From Thermodesulfobacteriota bacterium (GTDB lineage Bacteria; Desulfobacterota; WTBG01; CAIYCZ01; CAIRTM01), in the NCBI GenBank assembly GCA_028282925.1, contig JANQGV010000105.1:1-33725 (forward strand): 33,725 nt of DNA, written 5' to 3'. Made by a program: the position numbers and the translations under genes. The notes beneath the pieces were generated by a model that worked only from the letters and a program-made list of their open reading frames with translations, was not told the origin of the DNA and did no database searches. Shown here one piece after another: positions 15,381 through 24,123 of the stretch (positions are counted from its first letter, which is position 1; each line of letters opens with the position of its first letter).

Positions 15381-17174
15381 GTGGATCTGTTCGATATTCT
15401 TGAAGATCATGCCTCAAAGCTGCAGGAGACCGGCGTTTGTGAAAAACTCGAATCTCTTTACGGCGAACTGTTCGGCATTCCGTTTATCCTTGTCGATCCC
15501 GACGGCAATATCATTACCAACAATGAGTGTGTCGACAGCACATGTAAGTCTTTTATTGAGGGGTCCATCGGCAGCGTGACGGTACACCAGCCCTACATTG
15601 TCTCAGACATACGGGACGGTGTGTTTTCTGCCCTCATGGGCATTTTTACAGCAAGTGACTTGAAAGGATTTGTTGCTGCCGTAATCGATTCGGGCAATAA
15701 AAAGTTTGCCGGTTCGGCGCTGCCGGATCAAGACAGTGTAGAAAACTTCCTTGTGAAACCCATGGCTGCCTGTATACAGATGCAATGTGCCTTGTTTGAG
15801 GAGAGTAGAGCCAATAAAAAACTTCTCGTTAAGGTGAAACATACGGCCAACACCATTGATGTGCTTCGTGAACAGCACCATGAAATCCTTTCGGAAAATA
15901 TCGGGCAGCGTGAAGAGCTCGAGAAGATCAACGAACAGTTGGAGGATTACGGTAAAAACCTTGAAAAAAAGGTTGAAGAACGCACCAGGGAGTTGAAGAT
16001 AGCCAAGGAAAAAGCGGAAGAGGCGGACAATTTAAAGTCGCAATTTCTGGCCAATATGTCCCATGAAATGCGTACCCCCCTGAATGCAATCATCGGCTTT
16101 ATCGATGTAGTGCTGGAAGACCTGAATGAAGAGAAATACCGCCAGGATTTGTTGAAGGTCGAACGCAGCGGGCACCTGCTGTTGAACTTGGTAAACGACA
16201 TACTGGACCTGTCGAAAATAGAGGCCAATCAGCTGAAACTCGAATCGATTCCCCTTTCGCTCGAAAAGCTGTTGTCGGATTCTGAAGAAAATGCCCGGGC
16301 GCTTGTCAAACAGAAAGAGAAAAGCATTGATATACGAACTGCAATCGACCCGTCCATTCATACCGGTATTATCGGTGACCCCCTGAGATTGCAGCAGGTT
16401 ATGAACAACCTGTTGAGCAATGCCGTCAAATTCACCGAAACCGGTTACGTTGAAGCCGGCCTCGGTATGCATATCGGCGGTGAAAACCTTTTGTTCCATG
16501 TTACCGACACCGGTATCGGTATCCCTGAGGACAAATATGATGCCGTCTTTCAAACATTTCAACAGGCTGATATGTCCACTACCCGCAAACACGGCGGCAC
16601 CGGCCTGGGACTGACCATTACGAAAAAAATCATTGAACTGATGGGTGGTACAATCTGGCTTGAATCCAGGGCGGGCGAGGGCACAACTTTTTATTTTACC
16701 GTTCCGTACCGGCCGACGGAAACGGTTGTGGAAGACACACGGGCGGAAGGGAAAACCGTTGAAATCGTTTCCCGTGACGAAATTACGGTTTTACTTGTTG
16801 AAGATAATATCGACAACCAGTTGCTTGCGCAACGCATGCTGCTCAAGAAAGGATATGCCGTGCTGATTGCCGATGACGGGCAGGAAGCCCTTGACACCTA
16901 TAAGGCCTCGCATGGTGATTTTGATATAGTCTTAATGGATATTCAAATGCCTAGAATGGGTGGACTTGAAGCTACCACCTTGATCCGTGAGTTTGAAGAA
17001 ACCGAGGGGCTTCCACGGAAACCGATAGTCGCCCTGACCGCAGGGGCCATGGAGGGCGACCGTGAGCAGTGCCTGCGGGCCGGCTGCGACAACTATCTAA
17101 CAAAACCGATGAAAAAACAGGCGTTGTATGATACGATTGAGGCCTACTTCAGTTCAGTTGACAACCCTGAGTAA
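15381..17174 (+). CDS. Cytoplasmic hybrid histidine kinase with receiver domain
   Basis: 597 residues, GTG start 15381 after AGGGG. Order: a ~140-residue N-terminal sensory domain of uncertain family (GIPFILVDPDGNIIT at 32-46 resembles PocR/GAF-like ligand domains); a long coiled coil (~150-215); HisKA with phospho-acceptor H228 (NMSHEMRTPLNAIIGF); HATPase with N box NNLLSNAVKFTETG (342-355), G1 DTGIGIP (376-382) and G2 KHGGTGLGLTI (403-413); then a receiver domain with D474/D475-type acidic pocket (VEDN), phospho-acceptor D520 (LMDIQMPRMGG) and K575. There is no membrane segment, so it senses a cytoplasmic signal or partner. The terminal receiver needs an Hpt protein to pass phosphate on, and one is encoded 69 bp downstream. 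Confidence 0.95.
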   Translation: MDLFDILEDHASKLQETGVCEKLESLYGELFGIPFILVDPDGNIITNNECVDSTCKSFIEGSIGSVTVHQPYIVSDIRDGVFSALMGIFTASDLKGFVAAVIDSGNKKFAGSALPDQDSVENFLVKPMAACIQMQCALFEESRANKKLLVKVKHTANTIDVLREQHHEILSENIGQREELEKINEQLEDYGKNLEKKVEERTRELKIAKEKAEEADNLKSQFLANMSHEMRTPLNAIIGFIDVVLEDLNEEKYRQDLLKVERSGHLLLNLVNDILDLSKIEANQLKLESIPLSLEKLLSDSEENARALVKQKEKSIDIRTAIDPSIHTGIIGDPLRLQQVMNNLLSNAVKFTETGYVEAGLGMHIGGENLLFHVTDTGIGIPEDKYDAVFQTFQQADMSTTRKHGGTGLGLTITKKIIELMGGTIWLESRAGEGTTFYFTVPYRPTETVVEDTRAEGKTVEIVSRDEITVLLVEDNIDNQLLAQRMLLKKGYAVLIADDGQEALDTYKASHGDFDIVLMDIQMPRMGGLEATTLIREFEETEGLPRKPIVALTAGAMEGDREQCLRAGCDNYLTKPMKKQALYDTIEAYFSSVDNPE

Positions 17175-17243
17175 AAATGGTTAATACGTGTAGGTATCGA
17201 AGAGAAACTGTCGTGCATGAACATGATGAAAGAGGAGAATGCG

Positions 17244-17552
17244 ATGACAGATACCGGCAAAATAGTTGTTACCATTGACGAAGAACTGGAAGACCTTATC
17301 CCGAACTATCTGACAAACAAGCAGAAGGATATAGAGATGATGCGGCAGGCACTGGCTGAGAAGGATTATGAAAAGGTGCAGCTGATCGGGCACAGCATGA
17401 AGGGGTCCGGCGGGGGCTACGGGTTTGAGGAAATCAGTGAGATCGGGCGCACTATTGAAGAAGCTGCAATAAACAATGATGCAGATGACGTTGAACGGCA
17501 CATCCAACGCCTGGATGATTACCTTGAACGAGTTGAAGTCGTTTACGAATAG
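17244..17552 (+). CDS. Hpt-domain phosphotransfer protein
   Basis: 102 residues from ATG 17244, chosen because AGAGGAG stands six bases upstream; an in-frame ATG at 17217 lacks such a site. The Hpt signature IGHSMKGSGGGYGF places the phosphorylated histidine at residue 50, on the second helix of a four-helix bundle. It should shuttle phosphate between the receiver of the hybrid kinase encoded just upstream and a further receiver protein. No DNA-binding response regulator follows, so the final output lies elsewhere or is the HDOD protein pathway. Confidence 0.92.
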   Translation: MTDTGKIVVTIDEELEDLIPNYLTNKQKDIEMMRQALAEKDYEKVQLIGHSMKGSGGGYGFEEISEIGRTIEEAAINNDADDVERHIQRLDDYLERVEVVYE

Positions 17553-17696
17553 TTCCCCTTAAATATTTGTAATATCATATAAATTCTTATTTTTTTACCC
17601 CACTTTATAGTGTCTGGAGGCATAACCGTGTGAGCGGTGAATGAGAATTGTGGGAGAGGTGCATTTCAATGAGAGAGGTATTGGGAAAGGAAACAC

Positions 17697-18776
17697 ATGA
17701 GCACGTTTCTCGATGAACGTAAAAAAATCGATCCACAACCGATCGGCAGCAGTCTATCGATTACTGAACTGATCGATTCAACTTTTCTAGCCTATAACGC
17801 TGGAAGAATTCGTGAAGCATGTGCGCTGTTCGACATGCGGTATGCACAGGAAGAGGTGCTGGTGGGAATGAGTATTACCGGAGCACTGACACCTGCCGGT
17901 ATGGGCATTACCTGTTTTGCACCCCTTATGCAGGCAGGTCTTGTAGACTGGATAGTAAGCACCGGGGCCAACCTGTACCACGACCTCCATTTCAGTCTGG
18001 CGAAATCGCTGTATCAGGGTTCTCCTTATTATGACGACACAGCCTTGAAACGTGAGGGGGTTGTCAGAATCTATGATATTGTTTTTGATTATTCGGTGCT
18101 CCTGAAAACAGATGAGTTTGTGCGGACGGTTTGTGCAGGAGAGGAATTCAACAGAACCATGGGAACCGCCGAGCTGCACTGGCTGCTGGGTAAATATGCC
18201 GCTGAGCGTGAAAAGCAACTGGGGCTGTCCTGTAAAAGCCTTTTGTCCACCGCCTATGAATATGATATACCCGTTTATTCATCGTCGCCCGGCGACAGTT
18301 CCATCGGTATGAATATTGCCGCCCTGACGCTGCAGGGTAAAGGACCCTGCATTGATGTTTCACAGGATGTCAACGAAACCGCGGCTTTTGTGTATGCCGC
18401 CAAAAAGCAACAGGGCAAAAGCGCGGTTTGCATTATCGGCGGCGGGTCTCCAAAAAATTTCATACTGCAGACAGAGCCTCACATACAGGAAGTTCTGGGC
18501 CTTGAGGAAGCGGGGCACGACTATTTTATACAAATTACCGATGCCCGGCCCGATACCGGTGGTCTCTCGGGAGCAACTCCCAGCGAAGCCGTCAGTTGGG
18601 GTAAAATCGATCCGGCCGGTCTTCCTGATACGGTTGTGGTGTATGCCGACACCACCATTGTGTTGCCTCTGCTGGCCGCCTATGTGCTTGCAAACAACCG
18701 ATCACGCAGCCATAAGCGCTTGTATCAGAAGAGGCGGGAGTGTGTGGAGGAGATGAAGTTGAGTCTCAATGACTAA
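17697..18776 (+). CDS. Deoxyhypusine synthase-like protein
   Basis: 359 residues, ATG 17697 with AAAGGAAACAC before it. It belongs to the deoxyhypusine synthase family: NAD-binding segments [15 protein letters not shown] (~56-70) and [14 protein letters not shown] (~86-99), GGGSPKNF (248-255), and the catalytic block [13 protein letters not shown], whose K303 aligns with the imine-forming lysine of the eukaryotic enzyme (K329 in human, from memory). Family chemistry is transfer of the aminobutyl group of spermidine to an amine acceptor. Bacteria have no eIF5A, and bacterial members are thought to act on free polyamines, for example forming homospermidine-type products. The substrate here is unknown. 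It stands alone, separated by 144 bp from the Hpt gene, with no speE, speA or speD near. Confidence 0.88.
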   Translation: MSTFLDERKKIDPQPIGSSLSITELIDSTFLAYNAGRIREACALFDMRYAQEEVLVGMSITGALTPAGMGITCFAPLMQAGLVDWIVSTGANLYHDLHFSLAKSLYQGSPYYDDTALKREGVVRIYDIVFDYSVLLKTDEFVRTVCAGEEFNRTMGTAELHWLLGKYAAEREKQLGLSCKSLLSTAYEYDIPVYSSSPGDSSIGMNIAALTLQGKGPCIDVSQDVNETAAFVYAAKKQQGKSAVCIIGGGSPKNFILQTEPHIQEVLGLEEAGHDYFIQITDARPDTGGLSGATPSEAVSWGKIDPAGLPDTVVVYADTTIVLPLLAAYVLANNRSRSHKRLYQKRRECVEEMKLSLND

Positions 18777-18949
18777 TTTTTTGGTTTGACAATCAAAGGA
18801 TACGGAAGGTCCGGAGAAGGAAAATCGGAAGAGTGCAGAACCGTAAATGCCGGGGTCGGTAAACCGTTTTGCACAGAAATCATTTTTGCCATCACCTTGT
18901 CAAGATCTTCAAGTCTCGGTATCAAGTCCTTGTCGGCTTCAAGGGATGA
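18773..18949 (-). pseudogene. Relic of an ATP-grasp (D-Ala-D-Ala ligase-like) gene
   Basis: The minus strand from 18949 to a TAG at 18775-18773 reads EADKDLIPRLEDLDK, then NGLPTPAFTV and [11 protein letters not shown]. This LDK ... GLPTP ... LPYPLIVKP series is the N-terminal ATP-binding half of ATP-grasp ligases of the D-alanine-D-alanine ligase group. The stretch has no start codon and is cut short by a stop just after the first ATP-grasp lysine, so the catalytic C-terminal domain is missing. Upstream, another frame continues the resemblance weakly (KFDHQVIIP), with stops and a frameshift between. 18950-19111 is otherwise featureless. The end overlaps the stop of the convergent DHS-like gene. 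Confidence 0.6.
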
Positions 18950-19111
18950 TTACCTGGTGGTCGAACTTTTTCAGGCCGTTGACTATACGCTGAATGGCTT
19001 TCAGGCCGTATTTTTAGCGGTTGGGCTGACCGAAAAAAGGTTGATTACTTTTGCACTTTGCCGGTTATATACCACTGCTATTTTTATAGAACATTTCCAC
19101 CAAATAAATTT

Positions 19112-20137
19112 TCAGGATCGTTTGCTACGCTTGAGGGCTGCTTTCTGCATATCAATTTCCTTATCGGTTTCGTCCACGATTTCAGCCCCTAGAATAGTTT
19201 CAAGGAGATCTTCAAGTGTGATCAATCCTGCCACCCCGCCATAGGCATCGTTGACTATTGCTATGTGCCGGCGTTTTTTTAAAAAAACGGTCAGCGATGT
19301 GAGACAGTTTTCTTTTTCATCGACAAAGGACATGGGTTTAGCAATGGACATAAGAGTCTTATCTGGATCTTGTATGTTTTTTTCCGAGCCCAGGTCATGG
19401 AACATCACATAACCTGTAACGTTTTCCTTGTCATTACGGTATACGGGTATTCGCGTAAAACCCTTTTTGCAGGCTAATTCATAAGCCTCTTTTACGGTGA
19501 GACTCTCCGAAAGAGAAAAAACAACTGTGCGCGGCGTCATGATTTCATGCACAAGCCTGTCTTCAAGGCTGATGATATTATGAACCATCTGGCTTTCAAG
19601 CAATGAAATTTCTCCCTCTTTGGCTCCCAATCGAATGACCCCAAGGATTTCTTCCTCAGTTACCGGCGGCGGAGTGCTGCCACGGGTCATCAACCCGGTG
19701 AATCTCTGCGTAACAATTATAAAAGGATACATAAGGAATTTCATACCCGCGATAGGCCACACAATAAAGGGCCAGATGTTACGCCAGTAGACCGCCCCAA
19801 GAGTTTTCGGCATTATTTCAGCGATAAAAAGAATTGCAAGAGTAAAAAATACAGAGAACAAAGGAACCATGGCCGCCCCAAGCACACTGTGGGCATACAT
19901 ACCGGCTATGGTGGCTCCGGCCGTATTTGCAAGGGTGTTGAGAATTAAAATAGCAGCGATAGGTACGGCAATCTGTTTTTTCATGACAATCATTTGCCGT
20001 GCCAATCCCTTGAATTTTCCTTTTGTTTTAGCCGCTTCGAGAGCACCCATACGTGTTGAGTACAGAGTTGCCTCATACAAGGAACATTGCGCTGAAATGA
20101 ATATTGTAACAAGAACGACGAAAATTAACACTCCCAA
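19112..20137 (-). CDS. CNNM (DUF21) membrane protein with CBS pair
   Basis: About 341 residues. An N-terminal DUF21/CNNM transmembrane domain (three to four helices, ~1-140, with the conserved IAEIMPKTLGA near 105-115) is followed by an acidic helix (TEEEILGVIRLGAKEGEI) and a CBS pair (~185-318: EIMTPR, RIPVYR, GGVAGLITLEDLLETILGAEIVDE). Family members such as CorB and mammalian CNNMs handle Mg2+ export or homeostasis, with CBS domains binding ATP-Mg. The usual C-terminal CorC_HlyC domain is absent; the protein ends ~20 residues after the CBS pair. I chose TTG 20137, eight bases after GGAGG; TTG 20143 abuts that site and GTG 20131 is possible. It is divergent from an MscS/MgtE cluster. Confidence 0.9.
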   Translation of the reverse strand: MGVLIFVVLVTIFISAQCSLYEATLYSTRMGALEAAKTKGKFKGLARQMIVMKKQIAVPIAAILILNTLANTAGATIAGMYAHSVLGAAMVPLFSVFFTLAILFIAEIMPKTLGAVYWRNIWPFIVWPIAGMKFLMYPFIIVTQRFTGLMTRGSTPPPVTEEEILGVIRLGAKEGEISLLESQMVHNIISLEDRLVHEIMTPRTVVFSLSESLTVKEAYELACKKGFTRIPVYRNDKENVTGYVMFHDLGSEKNIQDPDKTLMSIAKPMSFVDEKENCLTSLTVFLKKRRHIAIVNDAYGGVAGLITLEDLLETILGAEIVDETDKEIDMQKAALKRSKRS

Positions 20138-20143
20138 AACCAA

Positions 20144-20681
20144 ACCTCCTTATTGAACCAACCATTAATTAGTGAAAAAATATTAGTATAGGTGAAACGT
20201 TTGAGCTGCGCAATTGACTTTTACACAGGTAAAGCACGAGGTCAGCAGATAATATAATAAACGCTCATTGTTTTTTTTACAGCAGAGGTTTACGCTTATT
20301 CATTTAAAAAAAATCACTTGCTGCTTTTTGTCACAGGTTATATAACTACCTTGAATTCAAACAAGTTTTAACCGATTCTTAAAAAGAACACAAGTCAATT
20401 TGCAATTGTTTTTTTCCATCATGGCTCCTTATGAATTAAAAAAATAGCATGCAAATGATTTGTGTGCGTAGCAGAATTGTCTATGGCATTTCTAACAGGA
20501 GTCGCTGTTATTTTCAAGTGAAGGGGAATTATCAAACCGTGCTCTGGTTGATATTTTGGATGTAACCCGCTTTTTCAGGGTGTTTCGTTGTACCAGACTG
20601 TGGTATACGCTTAACATGAACAACGTATGATGAACGCGGTATGTCGGAGAAATACTATTGCCAGCAAGGGGAGGGCCGCAT
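20144..20681. other. 538-bp divergent spacer without a recognisable gene
   Basis: AT-rich DNA between the CNNM gene and the mscS-like gene. It holds the GGAGG site of the CNNM gene (20146-20150), several oligo-T and oligo-A tracts, a TTGAATTCAA palindrome near 20352, and the GGGGAGGG ribosome-binding site of the MscS gene (~20668-20675). No clear promoter pair, terminator or known riboswitch could be recognised. It is long enough to hold a structured leader RNA on either strand. Confidence 0.5.
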
Positions 20682-21506
20682 ATGAATGCAGATTCTTTTA
20701 CAGATACAGCCACTGCATTTTTTGTATCTTTTAAAGCCCAGGCGGTGCATTTTTTGCCGAAGTTTCTTATTGCCGTCGGCATTGTTTTCTTGGGTATAGT
20801 GACGGCATATTGTATCCGGTTTGTGCTGACCCGTGGTATTAAAAAAATACTATCATTCCTTTCTCTTAATCAAAAATGTACTGCGTATGTTGATACGGTC
20901 CGGGTTGAGCGGTCAACCGCTTTGCTGTGTAATATTACGTACTGGTTAATCATCATTGTTTTCTTAACAATTGCCACCGAAGTTTTGGGATTACCTGTTG
21001 TAACCGCCTGGCTCAGTGGTATATCAACATATGTGCCGAAAATTTTTATTGCCCTGATTATCGGTTTCGGCGGAGTAATGGCGGCAAGTATCTTACGGGA
21101 TATCGTTACCGCCGCAGTCGGTACGGCTCAATCACCCTACAGCACCCTGCTTGGACGAGGATTGCAGTATCTGATTCTCATTCTGACACTGCTGATATGT
21201 ATTGATCAGATCGGTATCGAAATCACCTTACTGACCAATATTATCAGCATGCTTGTAGGTGCACTTGCCCTCGCTGTAGCACTTTCCTTCGGGCTGGGTG
21301 CAAAAACCTGTGTCAGTAATATCCTGGGAACCTACTACCTACAAAAACAGTATTCAATAGGCAGCATCGTTACCATTGACGACAAAACAGGCCAGATAGT
21401 CGGGATTACTCCAATGGCGGTCATTATTGAAACAGACGAAGGCCAAGTGTCTGTTCCATCAAAAAGGTTTAATGAAGCCGTATCTCTCTTATTGCACAGG
21501 GAATAA
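20682..21506 (+). CDS. MscS-family small mechanosensitive channel
   Basis: 274 residues from ATG 20682, which follows GGGGAGGG by about six bases. Hydrophobic segments lie near 17-45, 78-105, 110-135 and 155-205. The pore-lining segment LVGALALAVALSFGLGAKTCVSNILG (described by parts LALAVALSFGLG) corresponds to MscS TM3. It is followed by the beta domain with GSIVTIDDKTGQIVGITPMA and IETDEGQVSVPS. The protein stops soon after the beta domain, so it lacks the large C-terminal vestibule of E. coli MscS and resembles the short TM_helix-type members. It would relieve osmotic downshock or act as an ion channel in the inner membrane. It is four bases from the MgtE_N-like gene and probably co-transcribed with it. 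Confidence 0.9.
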   Translation: MNADSFTDTATAFFVSFKAQAVHFLPKFLIAVGIVFLGIVTAYCIRFVLTRGIKKILSFLSLNQKCTAYVDTVRVERSTALLCNITYWLIIIVFLTIATEVLGLPVVTAWLSGISTYVPKIFIALIIGFGGVMAASILRDIVTAAVGTAQSPYSTLLGRGLQYLILILTLLICIDQIGIEITLLTNIISMLVGALALAVALSFGLGAKTCVSNILGTYYLQKQYSIGSIVTIDDKTGQIVGITPMAVIIETDEGQVSVPSKRFNEAVSLLLHRE

Positions 21507-21510
21507 CAGT

Positions 21511-22317
21511 ATGAACAGTGACTGGTTGCTGGCGATACAATTTGCCGAAAAACACCCTCAAGATGCCGCCCGTGTGCTTGAAAAAATGAATACGGAGCAA
21601 TCCATTGCTTTTTTTGATACGGCGTCTTCATTGCAGGCGGCTGTTATACTGCAAAACATGGACCGGAACGCCGCCGTGCGTTGTCTGGAAACAATGGCAC
21701 CAGGTAAAACCTCTGCTCTTTTCAGCAACATGCCTTCACCAGTGGTTGCCGCCTTCCTCAGAACCATGGACATCAGTACCAGGGATCCTGTTTTAAGTGC
21801 TTTGCCGGAGACAAACCGTAAAGCTGTTGCTGCAAATCTACGCTACCGGGAAAACACCGTTGGTGCAATGATGAACACCGGTATCCTGGCAATTCCTGAT
21901 GATATTCTTACAAAAGAAGCGCTTAAAAGAATAAAAAAATATAAACAATATATCCATACGCATATCTATGTAACCAACCGTGATAATAAATTCGTCGGTT
22001 TATTAAAGTTTCGCGACATTCTTTTTGCCGGTCCTGGTACTTCTGTGTCGGAAGTCATGCGAAGCGGCATAAATCGTGTTATGCCGCGAACAGGTATTCA
22101 ATCCATTCTTCGCCTTTCATCATGGAATCAGTATCTGGCCCTGCCCGTAGTTGACAGAGAGGGCATATTGCTCGGTGAACTGGAGCATGCATCAATTGCC
22201 TCGGCACAGCCCGGTGTACCTTCTGCTGATTCCGTACAATTAAACGTTACGATTGGAAAGGCTTTTTTTGAATTGTATACCGCAGGATTGAATGCTCTCT
22301 TTACCAATCTACGTTAA
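21511..22317 (+). CDS. Soluble MgtE_N/CBS protein lacking the MgtE membrane domain
   Basis: 268 residues from ATG 21511, preceded by AGGGAA and only four bases after the MscS stop. Residues ~1-120 form the repeated helices of an MgtE N-domain (AARVLEKMNTEQSIAFF, AAVILQNMDRNAAVRCLETM, PSPVVAAFLRTMD). A CBS pair follows (~125-235: TVGAMMNTG, HIYVTNRDNKFVGLLKFRDIL, SEVMRSGINRVMP, LALPVVDREGILLG). There is no transmembrane segment and no MgtE pore signature. In full MgtE this half is the cytosolic Mg2+ sensor that closes the pore. Encoded between MscS and a complete MgtE, this protein may regulate either channel; that is inference. Confidence 0.85.
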   Translation: MNSDWLLAIQFAEKHPQDAARVLEKMNTEQSIAFFDTASSLQAAVILQNMDRNAAVRCLETMAPGKTSALFSNMPSPVVAAFLRTMDISTRDPVLSALPETNRKAVAANLRYRENTVGAMMNTGILAIPDDILTKEALKRIKKYKQYIHTHIYVTNRDNKFVGLLKFRDILFAGPGTSVSEVMRSGINRVMPRTGIQSILRLSSWNQYLALPVVDREGILLGELEHASIASAQPGVPSADSVQLNVTIGKAFFELYTAGLNALFTNLR

Positions 22318-22431
22318 TCGCACACATGCCTGGCGGGACCGTTGTCTTCGCAATAGATGTATTGTTTGTTAAAGTCCAAAAAACACCGAAGTACTCTGCA
22401 AGAGTAAGAATCTGAAGAAAGGGGTAACGTC

Positions 22432-23757
22432 ATGCAGGAAAATACGCAACCAGGTACGACGGTAACACAGCCTATGATCCAGGAGTTTTTTAACCGGTAT
22501 CCTGAAGAAGCAGCCCGATCGCTGTGCGTTTTAAGCGCAGGTGAAGCTTTGTTGCACCTCCAAACCGTTTCTGCAGAAATTGCTGCAAGAATCATAAGCA
22601 GTTTTCCCGGTGATGCGGTGGAGGCTTTATTTCCCGACATGGACGAACCCTTTTTTCAAAGTGTATTTGCAATTATTGAACCTGATCGTGCAGCAACCCT
22701 TCTCTCGCGCGTGAATGCGGACGAAGCAGAGAAGTTCCTCCTGTTGCTGCCGCCAAAACGTGCCTGCGAAATAAAGGAACTCATGGACTATCCTCCTGAG
22801 ACGGCCGGAAAACTGATGGACCCCCGTGTCGCCCTGTTTACCCGTGACATGACGGTTGAGGAGACGCTGGCGAAAATAAGAACATTATCCAATCGTCGTA
22901 TTATCGATGTATGTGTCATCGATGAAAATGAGCATCTTGTCGGAACGGTACCCCTGCAGGATATTGCCGTTTCAATGCCGGAGACCCACCTGGAAGAACT
23001 TTTTCACAAACAGCCTCTGAGCATCAACCTTATGGCCCCCAGGGATGAAATAGTAGAAATACTTGAATTTCATAAACTCACAACGTTGCCCGTTGTTGAT
23101 ATGGAGGGCAGACTGAAAGGCATTATTCGTTATGATGCTCTTATTGCCGCCGCCCAGGAAGATACCGCAAGCAATATGCAGAAAATGTTTGGAGCCGGCA
23201 AAGATGAACGTGCACTGTCCACCCCTTTTTTTGCTATAAAAAAACGACTTCCCTGGCTTGAAATAAACCTTGCGACAGCCTTTCTGGCTGCTGCAGTTGT
23301 CGGGGTTTTCGAAGACACTATTGCAAAGATTACCGCCCTTGCAGTTTTTCTGCCTGTGGTAGCGGGTCAATCCGGTAATACCGGATCCCAGTCTCTCGCG
23401 GTTGTTATGCGAGGGTTGGCCCTCAGAGAAATTCGCCCCGGTCATTGGTGGAAAGTTGCAAAGAAAGAGATGATTGTCGGCGCTTTTAACGGCACGATTG
23501 TGGCAATTACTACGGCACTTATAGCATACTTGTGGATGGGTTCTTCCGGTTTGTCCATTGTCATTGGGATTGCAATGATTCTTTCCATGGTTATTGCTGC
23601 ATTTTCAGGTGCAGTCATTCCCGTTATATTGAAAACTATAGGTTTTGATCCGGCTCAGTCCTCGTCCATTATTCTAACAACGGTCACGGATGTTGCGGGT
23701 TTTTTAAGCTTTCTCGGACTGGCGAAAATGTTGAGCGAAATGCTGAATATTGGTTGA
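22432..23757 (+). CDS. mgtE: MgtE-family magnesium transporter
   Basis: 441 residues, typical of MgtE. N-domain helices (~10-125), a CBS pair (~128-245), a plug helix, then five membrane helices (~275-441). The pore signature PVVAGQSGNTGSQSLAV is at 308-324. D406 in FDPAQSSSIILTTVTD (405-420) occupies the position of the conserved pore aspartate. It imports Mg2+ through the inner membrane and is gated by Mg2+ bound between N, CBS and plug segments. A good AAGGGG precedes ATG 22432. A 114-bp gap separates it from the soluble MgtE_N/CBS gene upstream; no M-box riboswitch could be recognised there. Confidence 0.95.
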   Translation: MQENTQPGTTVTQPMIQEFFNRYPEEAARSLCVLSAGEALLHLQTVSAEIAARIISSFPGDAVEALFPDMDEPFFQSVFAIIEPDRAATLLSRVNADEAEKFLLLLPPKRACEIKELMDYPPETAGKLMDPRVALFTRDMTVEETLAKIRTLSNRRIIDVCVIDENEHLVGTVPLQDIAVSMPETHLEELFHKQPLSINLMAPRDEIVEILEFHKLTTLPVVDMEGRLKGIIRYDALIAAAQEDTASNMQKMFGAGKDERALSTPFFAIKKRLPWLEINLATAFLAAAVVGVFEDTIAKITALAVFLPVVAGQSGNTGSQSLAVVMRGLALREIRPGHWWKVAKKEMIVGAFNGTIVAITTALIAYLWMGSSGLSIVIGIAMILSMVIAAFSGAVIPVILKTIGFDPAQSSSIILTTVTDVAGFLSFLGLAKMLSEMLNIG

Positions 23758-23856
23758 GAATAAGACGAAAAATATCATATGATTAGTGCCCATAGATGTT
23801 TACTGGATGTCACAATTCCAATGTTTTATTGTTAACCGTTATTGATTGGAAAGGGT

Positions 23857-24123
23857 ATGAAAAATAGTTCTTTTTTTGTAAAGAGTATCTGTATAGTGTT
23901 TTTGATGCTGGCTGTATGCTTTAGTACTGTTGCCTGTGCAGGCCCCGAGGACAGGGCCCGCGATCTCTATGAAACGGCACAGTTTGAAGAACAGCAGTTC
24001 AATCCCGAACATGCCGGTAAACTGTACAGGCAGATTCTCGCGGATTACCCGGAAACGGAAGCGGCGGAGCTTGCTGAAAAGGCGTTGCGGAAACTGGAAC
24101 ACAATGCGGGAAAGAGACCCTAG
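23857..24123 (+). CDS. Small exported protein, possible lipoprotein with TPR-like helices
   Basis: 88 residues from ATG 23857. An N-terminal signal sequence has KNSSFFVK followed by a hydrophobic core (~9-22) ending STVACAG. The cysteine could be a lipobox residue, though the -3 position (T) is atypical, so a normal signal peptidase site after ACA is equally likely. The mature part is charged and helical (YETAQFEEQQF, AGKLYRQILADYPETEAAELAEKAL), like a single tetratricopeptide unit of outer-membrane assembly or Tol-Pal-type lipoproteins. I do not recognise the family. It follows mgtE by 99 bp, and repeat copy B begins directly at its stop. Confidence 0.7.
   Translation: MKNSSFFVKSICIVFLMLAVCFSTVACAGPEDRARDLYETAQFEEQQFNPEHAGKLYRQILADYPETEAAELAEKALRKLEHNAGKRP

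Noticed and set aside
20144-20681. Possible Mg2+ (M-box) or Mn2+ (yybP-ykoY) riboswitch upstream of the CNNM or MscS/MgtE genes
   Set aside because: I looked for the conserved cores on both strands and found none that match; a covariance-model search would be decisive.
20492-20782. 96-residue minus-strand frame overlapping the start of the MscS gene
   Set aside because: No ribosome-binding site, no recognisable domain, and it overlaps a well-supported plus-strand gene.
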